Below are positions 39,607 to 48,080 of a stretch of 64,000 nt of DNA, in pieces. The notes under the pieces were generated by a model, which saw only the letters and a list, made by a program, of their open reading frames with translations, was not told the origin of the DNA and searched no databases. The DNA comes from DASPHG01 sp035629775 (GTDB taxonomy: Bacteria; Actinomycetota; Thermoleophilia; Solirubrobacterales; Thermoleophilaceae). A program made the translations under genes and the position numbers. The number at the start of each line of letters is the position of its first letter. The stretch's first letter is position 1. The stretch spans positions 12,254 to 76,253 of the forward strand of contig DASPHG010000010.1 in the NCBI GenBank assembly GCA_035629775.1, read 5' to 3'.

Positions 39607-41787
39607 ATGCCCGCCCGCGCCGTTCTCGGCTTCCAGCACGTGGCACTCAGCGCCGATCGCGGCATCGGCCGCTACAGCGTGGCACTCGCGAACGCCCTTC
39701 ACGCGCGTGCCCCCGAACGCGTGGTCCGCGCCGACGCCGAGGGACCGGAGGCCATGGAGGCGCTCTCGCCGCGAATGCCGGTCCCCATGGCGGTCGCGCG
39801 GAATCAGGGCCGGCCCGCGGGAGACGGGCGGCTCGTCTACCACGTGAGCGCACCATTGGTGCCACGGGGCACGCCGCTCCGCACGATCTGGCCGCGGTGG
39901 GCGCAGGCCTCTGACGTCGCGCTCGCCGTCACGCTGTACGACCTGATCGAGGCGCGGCATCCCGACCGCCTGCCCGACCACGAGGTCCGCGCGCTCGAGG
40001 TCCGGCTCGAGCTTCTCCGCGAAGCCGACGCCGTTCTGACGATCTCGCGGGCGGTCGCCGAAGACGCGGTCCAGATCCTCGGCCTCCCGCGGACGCGCGT
40101 CCACGCCGTGGGGGCCGCGGCGATCCCGGGTCCGCCGCCCCCCGAAGACCCGCTGGCGGCCGCTCGCGCGGCGGTCGCGCGGCTGGGTCGCGATCCGATC
40201 GTTGCGCCGCTCGGCGATCACTGGCGGAAGAACGCCGCCGGCCTGCTGCGCGCCTATGCCGAGCTTCCGCGCGAACTGCGGGAACGGCATCAACTGGTGG
40301 TGCTCGGGTTCCGCCTCGATGCACCGAGCGGGCGCTGGCTCGCCGCGGAGGCGGCCCGGATCGGGGTGGGCGACACGACGCTGTTTCCCCCCAGGCTCGA
40401 CGACGCAGCGCTCGCGGCCCTGCTCGCCAGTGCCGGCGTCGTCGTCTTTCCGTCTCTCGAGGAGGGCTACGGGTTGCCGGTGGCCGAGGCGATCGAGGCG
40501 GGCGCACCCGTCGTGGCGAGCGACATCCCCAGCGTCCGCGAGATCCTGCCCGACGACTCGGCGCGCTTCGATCCGGCGGACCCGGCCGCCATCGCAGCCG
40601 CGCTGCGAGACGCGCTCGAGCATCCGAAGCGGCGCACACCGCCGGACGACCCGCCGAGCTGGGACGCGGTGGCAGAGCGGACGCTCGCGGCGTGGGACGA
40701 GGCCGCCGCCGTGCGCGCTGAGCGACGCGGTGGTGCCCGCCGGCGCGGACGGCCCGCGGCCGGGTCCGGGCGTCGTCCGCTGGCGATTTTGACCCCGCTG
40801 CCTCCCATCCGGTCGGGGATCGCGAGCTACAGCGACCGGCTGCTCGAGGCGATCCGCGGGCGCGCGGAGGTCCGCGTGTACGAAGCGTCCGCCGCGCTCG
40901 AGGCCGCCGCGGCGCTCGAGCCCGGGCTCCCGGAGCCGATAACGGTGCTGGGGAACAACGACCATCACCTCCGGAGCCTCGAGGCCTTCCTGAGGATGGG
41001 AGGCGTGGCTCACCTGCACGACACCGACCTGTCGCACCTGGCCGGGCTCCATCGGCGGGCGGCGGGCGGCGACGGCGACGGCCGGCGACTGCTTGCGAGG
41101 ATCGCCTGCCGCGCCGACCTCGTGCTGGTTCACTCGGAGACGGGTCGGGATGCCGTGCTGTCCGCCCACGGCGACGCGAACGTTGCGGTGGTGCCGTTCG
41201 GGATCGGGCGCGCGCCCGTTCCCGCCGCGCCCACAGGCACCTCGCCCGTGGTCGCCAGCCTCGGGCACGTACGGCGCGCGGACCTCCTGGTCGCCTCATT
41301 CGCCGCCCTGCATGCGGCGATGCCCCGCGTTCGCCTGGTCGTGGCAGGACCCTCCTGGGGCGACGGCGAAGCGGCGATGCGCAGGCAGCTCGCCGAGGCT
41401 TCGCTGGAAGACGTGGTCGAGCTGACGAACTGGCTCGACGACGATGCGTACGAGGAGCTTCTCGGCCGGATCACCGTGGCTGTTCAGCTGCGCGACCGGG
41501 ATTCGGGTGAGCGCTCGGCGGCCGCCGGCGACCTGCTCGGCGCCGGGGTCCCGACGGTCGTAAACGATCTGGGAGCGCATGCCCGGCTGCCGGAGGACGT
41601 CGTCAGGCGCGTGAGGGCAGACCCGAGCCCCCACGAAGTGGCGGAGGCGATCGCAGGACTCCTCCACGATCCGGACGAGCGGGCGCGCCTCCGGGCCGAG
41701 GCCGTACGGTACGCGGCGGACCACACCTTCGAGGCCGCCGCGGACGGCCTGCTCGCCGCGCTATCGGCCTCGGAGTGCACCGCTTGA
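39607..41787 (+). CDS. Glycosyltransferase with two GT4-like units
   Basis: 726 residues. The first unit (about 1-375) has GIGRYSVALANALHARAPER, LREADAVLTISRAVAEDAVQ and the GT4 donor-site motif FPSLEEGYGLPVAEAIEAG with SDIPSVREI. The second (about 395-720) starts RPLAILTPLPPIRSGIASYS, includes CRADLVLVHSETGRDAVL and ends with a looser donor motif (SAAAGDLLGAGVPTVVNDLG). A Lys/Arg-rich linker joins them. Both probably act in the cytoplasm on a lipid-linked or protein-linked glycan. Fusion of two enzymes implies successive sugar transfers. A strong hairpin overlaps its stop. Confidence 0.85.
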   Translation: MPARAVLGFQHVALSADRGIGRYSVALANALHARAPERVVRADAEGPEAMEALSPRMPVPMAVARNQGRPAGDGRLVYHVSAPLVPRGTPLRTIWPRWAQASDVALAVTLYDLIEARHPDRLPDHEVRALEVRLELLREADAVLTISRAVAEDAVQILGLPRTRVHAVGAAAIPGPPPPEDPLAAARAAVARLGRDPIVAPLGDHWRKNAAGLLRAYAELPRELRERHQLVVLGFRLDAPSGRWLAAEAARIGVGDTTLFPPRLDDAALAALLASAGVVVFPSLEEGYGLPVAEAIEAGAPVVASDIPSVREILPDDSARFDPADPAAIAAALRDALEHPKRRTPPDDPPSWDAVAERTLAAWDEAAAVRAERRGGARRRGRPAAGSGRRPLAILTPLPPIRSGIASYSDRLLEAIRGRAEVRVYEASAALEAAAALEPGLPEPITVLGNNDHHLRSLEAFLRMGGVAHLHDTDLSHLAGLHRRAAGGDGDGRRLLARIACRADLVLVHSETGRDAVLSAHGDANVAVVPFGIGRAPVPAAPTGTSPVVASLGHVRRADLLVASFAALHAAMPRVRLVVAGPSWGDGEAAMRRQLAEASLEDVVELTNWLDDDAYEELLGRITVAVQLRDRDSGERSAAAGDLLGAGVPTVVNDLGAHARLPEDVVRRVRADPSPHEVAEAIAGLLHDPDERARLRAEAVRYAADHTFEAAADGLLAALSASECTA

Positions 41788-41823
41788 TGCATTGAGGCCC
41801 CTAGAGGGGCCCTGAGGCATCAA
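41784..41823 (+). terminator. Terminator closing the glycan cluster
   Basis: TTGATGC and GCATCAA form an outer stem and GGCCCC/GGGGCC an inner stem around TAGA, starting inside the last codons (the TGA stop lies in the hairpin). It separates the glycosyltransferase from the alcohol dehydrogenase. Confidence 0.75.
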
Positions 41824-41873
41824 TCGTTCGCGGGGTGCGGAGGCGACGTTGGCTTTGCGCGAAGATTGCGGAC

Positions 41874-43049
41874 ATGAAAGCCGTCGCCTGCCAGCACGCT
41901 GAGCTGTCCGTCATCGACGCCCCCGAACCGACGCCCGCGAAGGGGCAGGTGAGGCTCGAGGTCGAACGCTGCGGCATCTGCGGGTCCGACCTGCACGCGC
42001 GGCACGGCATCGACGAGTGGGCCGAGCTCTCCGCGACCCTGGGATATGACCGCTTCGGCCGTTCCGAACAGCAGGTGATCTTCGGGCACGAGTTCTCGGG
42101 CCGGGTGGCCGAGTACGGCCCGGGATGCTCGAAGGGCGTGCCGACGGGCACCGCGGTGGTCGCGATGCCGATTATCCGCAACCCGCAGGGGATCGACACG
42201 ATCGGGCTCTCGCGGCACGCGCCGGGGGCCTACGCAGAGCAGCTGCTCGTGCAGGAGTCCCTGATGCTGCCGGTGCCCAACGCCCTGCCGGCGGATGTCG
42301 CGGCGCTCACCGAGCCGATGGCGGTCGGGCTCCATGCCGTGCGGCGAGGCGAGGTCGGAAAGCGGCAGGTGGCGGTCGTGATCGGCTGCGGGCCGGTCGG
42401 CCTCGGCGTGATCCTGATGCTCAAGGCGCAGGGCGTGCGGACCGTGGTCGCGAGCGATTTTTCACCCGGGCGCCGCGAGCTCGCGCGGCGATGCGGAGCA
42501 GACGTCGTGGTCGACCCCCGCGACGCCGATCCCTACACCGCGGCGGGGGACCGCGGCCACCTGACCGACGCGCCGAGCCTGTTCGATCTCGCGATCACGA
42601 CCAAGGAGCGGCTCGCGCGCCTGCCGATCGGCTGGTGGCACGTGTGGCGGCTCGGCGAGAAGCTCGGCGCCGGGCCGAAGGCGCCCGTGGTGTTCGAGTG
42701 CGTCGGCGTGCCGGGGATGATCGAGTCGATCGTCCAGGGCGCGCCACTCTTCTCGCGCGTGGTCGTGGTGGGAGTCTGCGTCGGCACCGACCACTTCCGG
42801 CCGGCCATGGCGATCAACAAGGAGATCGACATGCGATTCGTAATCGGCTACACGCCGCTCGACTTCCGCGACACGCTCCACATGCTGGCCGAGGGCGAGG
42901 TCGATCCACGGCCGATGATCACGGGCGAGGTCGGCCTCGACGGGGTCGCGGCGGCGTTCGAGGAACTCGCGGATCCGGAGCGCCACGCCAAGATCCTGGT
43001 GGACCCGAAGAGTGACGCGGCGGCGCCGGTTTCCTACGCGAACGCGTAG
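41874..43049 (+). CDS. Zinc-dependent medium-chain alcohol dehydrogenase
   Basis: 391 residues from the ATG at 41874. Catalytic zinc residues Cys36 (CGICGSDLH) and His72/Glu73 (FGHEFSGRV) are present, and the nucleotide loop is VIGCGPVGLG (169-178). Glu147 (TEPMAVG) is also family-typical. The structural zinc cysteines common in this family are missing. It resembles threonine- or alcohol-type dehydrogenases acting on long or odd substrates; the substrate is not deducible. It converges on and overlaps the monooxygenase gene by 16 bases. Confidence 0.88.
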   Translation: MKAVACQHAELSVIDAPEPTPAKGQVRLEVERCGICGSDLHARHGIDEWAELSATLGYDRFGRSEQQVIFGHEFSGRVAEYGPGCSKGVPTGTAVVAMPIIRNPQGIDTIGLSRHAPGAYAEQLLVQESLMLPVPNALPADVAALTEPMAVGLHAVRRGEVGKRQVAVVIGCGPVGLGVILMLKAQGVRTVVASDFSPGRRELARRCGADVVVDPRDADPYTAAGDRGHLTDAPSLFDLAITTKERLARLPIGWWHVWRLGEKLGAGPKAPVVFECVGVPGMIESIVQGAPLFSRVVVVGVCVGTDHFRPAMAINKEIDMRFVIGYTPLDFRDTLHMLAEGEVDPRPMITGEVGLDGVAAAFEELADPERHAKILVDPKSDAAAPVSYANA

Positions 43050-44530
43050 TCGCTGAACGGGAAGCGCGCGCTCTTCCACATCACCTCGAGGGTCGTGGCG
43101 GGGCGGAACGGCACGTCGCCGTGCCGGTCGAAGTAGTACGAGTTCGCGGTCGCGCAGGAACCGTGGAAGAACACCTGGCGGTGGCGGCGGCCGAGCATCT
43201 GGCGCATGTAGCGGTCCTTCGCCTGCTCGGTCACCTCGATCCGCGTGGCCCCGATTTCGCGGGCGCGCTTGAGACAGCGGACGATGTGGCGCGACTGATT
43301 CTCGATCAGGGTGAAGTACGACGCGCCGTTGTAGCCGTAGGGCCCGAGGATCGAGAACATGTTGGGGAACCCGGGAATCGTGACCCCCTGGTACGACTGG
43401 AGGCGGTTCTCGGTGAAGAACCGCTCGAGGTCGAGCCCGTCCACCCCGCGGGTGGGGAAGGGCGGCATGTTGCCGGACTCGAAGACCTTGAACCCGGTCG
43501 CGAGGATCAGGACGTCGAGCGGGCCGTGCTCGCCCTCCGCGGTCTCGACGCGATCGCCCTCGACCTTCGTGATCGGTGCGGTCTCGAGCTGCACGTTCTC
43601 GCGGTTGAAGGTGCGCAGGTAGTCGTTCGAGAAGCCGGGACGCTTACAGCCCAGGTCGTAGCGCGGCGTCAGCCGGTCGCGCACGACGGGGTCCTTCACC
43701 TGGTCCTCCAGGTGCTTCAGCGCGACGCCCTTGGACCACTTCGCCATCGGAACGACCGAGGCGTAGTGCGCGGCCACCGGGAACGTCATCTCGATGAAGG
43801 TCTGCGAGAGCAGCCGGGCGACGTGCTCCGCGCCCGGGACCAGCTCCAGCACCCGGCGAACGGCCCGCGGCATCGGCCCGTCGAGCTTGGGCAGGCACCA
43901 GATCGGCGTGCGCTGGAAGACGGTGAGCCGCTCGACATCGGGCGCGATCGAGGGGATCACCTGCACGGCGGAGGCACCCGTGCCGATCAGAGCCACGCGC
44001 TTGCCGCGCAGCTCGACGCCGTCGTCCCATCGGGCCGTGTGCATTGTGGTGCCGGTGAACTCGCCGACGCCCGGGATGGCGGGCGGCTTCGGCTGGGTCA
44101 GGACGCCGGTCGCGCCGATCGCGTACCGCGCCACGATGGGCGGCCCGCCGTTCGTCTCGAGCCGCCACACGTGCTCGTCGTCGTCCCACGTCCCGCCGGT
44201 GATCGTCGTGTTGAGGCGCAGCTTCGGCCGCAGTCCGTAGTGGTCCACGCAGTCCTCCGCGTACGCCTTCAGCTCGTCTCCGGGCGCGTACACGCGCGAC
44301 CAGTCGTGCCGCTTGCGGAACGAGAACTGGTAGCTGAACGACGGGATGTCGACCTGGATCCCCGGATAGGTGTTCCAGTGCCAGGCGCCGCCGACCCCGT
44401 CACCCGCCTCGACCAGCAGGAAGTCGTCGAAGCCCGCGCGCTGGAGGGCGACGGCGACCCCGATCCCGGAGAACCCCCCGCCGATGATCACGACCTCGGC
44501 CCGCGAAACCATCGCGACATGATCGCGCAT
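43034..44530 (-). CDS. Flavin-containing Baeyer-Villiger-type monooxygenase
   Basis: About 498 residues. FAD motif VVIIGGGFSGIGVAVALQRA, NADPH motif VALIGTGASAVQVIPSIA and between them FTGTTMHTARWDD, which matches the type I BVMO fingerprint FxGxxxHxxxW with Asp in place of Pro. It adds oxygen to ketones or related lipophilic substrates; the substrate is unknown. Starts at 44545 (GTG), 44530 and 44512 (ATG) are all possible; 44530 is used. Paired with a dehydrogenase on the other strand that could produce ketones, a link that is only suggestive. Confidence 0.88.
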   Translation of the reverse strand: MRDHVAMVSRAEVVIIGGGFSGIGVAVALQRAGFDDFLLVEAGDGVGGAWHWNTYPGIQVDIPSFSYQFSFRKRHDWSRVYAPGDELKAYAEDCVDHYGLRPKLRLNTTITGGTWDDDEHVWRLETNGGPPIVARYAIGATGVLTQPKPPAIPGVGEFTGTTMHTARWDDGVELRGKRVALIGTGASAVQVIPSIAPDVERLTVFQRTPIWCLPKLDGPMPRAVRRVLELVPGAEHVARLLSQTFIEMTFPVAAHYASVVPMAKWSKGVALKHLEDQVKDPVVRDRLTPRYDLGCKRPGFSNDYLRTFNRENVQLETAPITKVEGDRVETAEGEHGPLDVLILATGFKVFESGNMPPFPTRGVDGLDLERFFTENRLQSYQGVTIPGFPNMFSILGPYGYNGASYFTLIENQSRHIVRCLKRAREIGATRIEVTEQAKDRYMRQMLGRRHRQVFFHGSCATANSYYFDRHGDVPFRPATTLEVMWKSARFPFSDYAFA

Positions 44531-44554
44531 GCGCTGCGCAGTCACCTCCGCTGG

Positions 44555-47500
44555 CTAGGGGATCCGCTTGGCGGCGGCCTTCGTGCTGCCGACGGGCAGC
44601 GGCGCGCCGGCTGAGGCGGTCACGCGCGCCCGGGCGCGGAGCTTGCCGCCGCCCTTCAGGTTCTTCAGCGGCACCGCCACCCGCTTGCCGCGGCGCAGCC
44701 GTCGCACCGCGCGGGAGCCCGTGCGGAGCTGCTCGACCGAACTGCCGACCACGCGCCCGGCCCGGCGGACCTCGACCTGCACGACCAGCGCCCGTAGCCG
44801 CCGCAGCTTGCCACGCAGCCGCGCCCGCACCTTCGCGCGCGCCTCGTCGCCGCGGCGGACCACGTTCAGCCTGACGCGCTTCACGCGCACGGGCGGGCGG
44901 ACGCTGCTGCGCAGCACGACGCGCTTCCCGCCGCGGCGCGCGACCAGCCGGTTGCCGAGGCGCTTCCAGCGCGGCTTCAGGCGCACCGTGCCCTTTCGGC
45001 CCAGGCGCAGCGTGGCTGCGAACTGCGTCGCGCGGCCCCGCTGCGGGAAGCTCGAGAGCTCGAGCCGAACCTTGCCGGGGCGGCCCTTGTGGACGATCTC
45101 GATGCGGTCGCCCTTGCCGACGAACCGGACCGTGGTGAGCCCGCGCCGAGCCCCGGTCAGCCGCACCATCCGCCCCGCTTTGTCCGCGATCAGCGTGAGG
45201 TCGGCACGCGATGAGCGCACGGCGTCGAACCCGATCGCCTCGGCTCCGCCGCGCGGCAGCACCACCTTGTCGTCGCCCTTCGCGCTGGCGCGTGCGGCCG
45301 AGCCGCTCGCCTGCACCTGGGCGACCGTGCCCTCGCCGAAGACGCCCATCTCGGTCCGGCCGCCCTTCCCGGGCTCGACCGGGATCGTGTGGCGCTGGTC
45401 CGACTCGGCGGCCAGCATCGAGCCGTCGCCGTCGAGGTAGCCGAGCTCGGTCAGCCCGGAGTCGGCGTCCTGCGCCGCGCGAGCGGCGCGGTCGAAGCTG
45501 TAGCCGAGCGACGGCGTGGCCAGCACGCGCAGGCCGTCCAGGCCGGCGAGTGACGTGGGCACGACGGGCAGTTCGTTCTCGACGGCGATCCAGGAGAGGT
45601 CGCCGGTCGGGCCGGTGCGCGGCTCGGTCCTGATGACGTCGCCGTCGGCATTGCGCTCGACGATCGAGCGGATTCCCGGCGCCGTCCAGCTGCCTCCGGG
45701 GGTGACCTCGATCCGGCTCCAGGTCTCGTCGAGGGTCCGGTGGGCCGGCCCGTCGATCTCCTCGCCGGTCACGTACGGGTAGTTGTTGTCGTAGAAGCGG
45801 AGGAAGTAGCCACCGCCGGGGCGGTCCTCCACGTCGTAGACGTTCACCGCGTGGCCACTGCCGTCCCAGTTGATGTTGAGCAGAGGGCGGCGCCCCGCGC
45901 GGAGGTGGCGCTCGATCGCGGCGCGCATCGCCGCGGGGCCCGAGATCGCGTTCACGCTGCGCCGCTGGACCCACATCTGGACGTACTCCGCCGTCGTCTG
46001 CGCGACGTGCTGGACCGCCGCGTACTTGATCGGGCTGAACTGCTGCCGTCCCGCGAGCGGGATGTCGCCACGGCCGGGGATCGTCTCGCGCCCGGTGCGC
46101 TCGAGCGACCAGACCGGCGCCGCGAGGCCGCCGGCGGGGCGGCCCAGGACGCTCGCCTGGCCGGCGGCTATCCGGCGGCTCGCGATCGCAAGCCCGACGC
46201 AGGTGCCGTTGCGGTTGTAGAAAGAGGCCTCGCCGAGGATCGTCTGCATGATCCCGTGGGCCGGGCTCGGGATCGGCGTGATGACCTCCCAGCAGCCCGG
46301 GAAGATCGCGCCGATCTCGCACGCGTTGAGATTCGTCTGGCGCGGGCCGAGCAGCTCCTGCCAGTCGCGCAGGCTGCCGGCCCCGGCGGGCCGCGGCTCG
46401 TCGTCCTCGTCGATGTCGCCGTCCTCGTCCTCGTCCTCCCAGACGCCGTCCTCGTTCTCGAACCTGAAGCCGAACCGGTTGCGGTAGGAGCTCACCGCCG
46501 CGTTCGGCAGGAGGCCGGCCGTCGAGCCGATCGTGCCCGACGGGTTGAGCACCGAGATCGGCCCGCTCGTCGCCAGTCGCGGCGTGGAGGCCCTCAGCTG
46601 CATCCGGTCGGGGTCGGACGCGGTCGGGGCGGCCGTGAGCGTGCCGGGAGCATCCGCCTGGTCGTTGCCGACGCGGACCTGGGCGCCCGGGCAGAAGCCG
46701 TTGCCGCGCACGGTGAGCGCGGTCCCGCCGGTCAGCCCCTGGGGCGTGAACAGGCTGGTCGGAGCCGCCGAGGTGATCAGCGGCAGCGCGCGCTGGACGT
46801 CGAAGTCGATCGTGCGCTCGATGGACCCGTTCCTGGCCACCAGCTGGAGCGGCACCGGGTCGGTGCCGGCGTCATCGCCGCGGGTGACGCTGACGGTCAC
46901 GCGGTTCACCGTCGTATCGCCGCCGGGAAACGAGGCGGGCGAGACCGACACGTCGAGGTCGTCGGGGATCGTCTCGCCGCCCACCCTGTGCCGCACCAGG
47001 ACCCCGATCGACTCGCTGAAGGCGCGGTTGCGGACAACGTCGAAGCCGAGCTCCGACGTCGCGCAGCTGTACGCCTCGAGCGTCGTGTCCGACCCGCGGA
47101 CGCTGAATGGCGTCTCGACCACGAACGGGATCTGGAGGGTGCGCGTCTTGCCGTCGGCCAGACCGCTGATCGTCAGGACGTGGTCGTCATCCTCGGCGGT
47201 GTCCGAGGGCACCGTGAGGTGGGCCGTCGCCGTGCTGCCCGACGCGGGGTTCGGCGTGAACGTGACGGTGTCGAAGGGCACGGTCGAGTTGCCCGTCAGG
47301 GTGACCGCGTCGGCGAACCCGTTCAGGCGCTGGATGTCGATCGTGTAGTGCTTCGTCCGCCCAGCCAGGACGACGCCGCCGATGTCGCCGGTCAGCAGGT
47401 TGTAGTCGGCGACCGCTGCTGGGTCGATCGTGAAGTCGATGTCGTCGACGCGGACCTCTATGCCCTGGCTGGACTGCGACACGACGCGGAACGCGAAGTA

Positions 47501-47971
47501 GTTCTCCCCAGGCCCGGCCGTGAGGGTCAGGTTCACCCAGCCGGAGGTGTCGTTCACGCTGACGAACGACGTCGCGTCCGTGCCGTGCGTGCCCTCCGCC
47601 ACGAGGCGCAGCTGAGCGTTCGCCGGCGCGTAGAGGTTCCGGACGGGAACCGTGACCTGCGTGACCTGGGTGTCGAAGAAGCCCGCGAAACGCGGCGTCG
47701 GGAACTCCTGGGCGTCCGTGCTGATGTCGAGCATCCGGCTGCCCGACTTCGCCTTCCCTGCGTCGATCGCGATCCGGGGCAGGGTCGCGATGCCCTCCGT
47801 CTGATCGGCCGTGAACTCAATGCCGGTGTCCGCGAACTGATCGTCGACCTCGGTGTCCGCCGCGAGCGGCGGCGTGTCGAAGTTCTCAACGACCGCGTGG
47901 GCGGCCGCGGGCAGCCCGAGGAGCGCGACAGCCGTCAGCGCCGCCAGTCGTCCGATCGCTCGAGCCAGCAT
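44555..47971 (-). CDS. Large secreted multidomain protein with cysteine-protease-like region
   Basis: 1138 residues from the ATG at 47971, which has GGAGGAGGG just upstream. Signal peptide LARAIGRLAALTAVALLGLP. It has beta-sandwich regions (about 25-390), an IPT/TIG-like unit (about 395-480; ALTVRGNGFCPGAQVRVG), an acidic stretch DEDEDGDIDEDDEP and a papain-fold-like region (about 585-735). There Cys591 (NGTCVGLA), His707 (GSGHAVNVYD) and Asp728 (YDNNYP) stand in the right order for a C39/papain-type triad. The last 250 residues are rich in Arg and Leu. I infer an extracellular protease or cell-wall-attached protein. The family is not recognised as a whole. Confidence 0.65.
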   Translation of the reverse strand: MLARAIGRLAALTAVALLGLPAAAHAVVENFDTPPLAADTEVDDQFADTGIEFTADQTEGIATLPRIAIDAGKAKSGSRMLDISTDAQEFPTPRFAGFFDTQVTQVTVPVRNLYAPANAQLRLVAEGTHGTDATSFVSVNDTSGWVNLTLTAGPGENYFAFRVVSQSSQGIEVRVDDIDFTIDPAAVADYNLLTGDIGGVVLAGRTKHYTIDIQRLNGFADAVTLTGNSTVPFDTVTFTPNPASGSTATAHLTVPSDTAEDDDHVLTISGLADGKTRTLQIPFVVETPFSVRGSDTTLEAYSCATSELGFDVVRNRAFSESIGVLVRHRVGGETIPDDLDVSVSPASFPGGDTTVNRVTVSVTRGDDAGTDPVPLQLVARNGSIERTIDFDVQRALPLITSAAPTSLFTPQGLTGGTALTVRGNGFCPGAQVRVGNDQADAPGTLTAAPTASDPDRMQLRASTPRLATSGPISVLNPSGTIGSTAGLLPNAAVSSYRNRFGFRFENEDGVWEDEDEDGDIDEDDEPRPAGAGSLRDWQELLGPRQTNLNACEIGAIFPGCWEVITPIPSPAHGIMQTILGEASFYNRNGTCVGLAIASRRIAAGQASVLGRPAGGLAAPVWSLERTGRETIPGRGDIPLAGRQQFSPIKYAAVQHVAQTTAEYVQMWVQRRSVNAISGPAAMRAAIERHLRAGRRPLLNINWDGSGHAVNVYDVEDRPGGGYFLRFYDNNYPYVTGEEIDGPAHRTLDETWSRIEVTPGGSWTAPGIRSIVERNADGDVIRTEPRTGPTGDLSWIAVENELPVVPTSLAGLDGLRVLATPSLGYSFDRAARAAQDADSGLTELGYLDGDGSMLAAESDQRHTIPVEPGKGGRTEMGVFGEGTVAQVQASGSAARASAKGDDKVVLPRGGAEAIGFDAVRSSRADLTLIADKAGRMVRLTGARRGLTTVRFVGKGDRIEIVHKGRPGKVRLELSSFPQRGRATQFAATLRLGRKGTVRLKPRWKRLGNRLVARRGGKRVVLRSSVRPPVRVKRVRLNVVRRGDEARAKVRARLRGKLRRLRALVVQVEVRRAGRVVGSSVEQLRTGSRAVRRLRRGKRVAVPLKNLKGGGKLRARARVTASAGAPLPVGSTKAAAKRIP

Positions 47972-48080
47972 GAGCCCTCCTCCATCTCCCATCCGTGGGG
48001 TGGGTTGCCGACCCTACTCGCGTCGCAGCCCGAGTCAAGGTGCCGGGCTGCCAGGATGTCACGCGGGCTACCCTCGCCGC

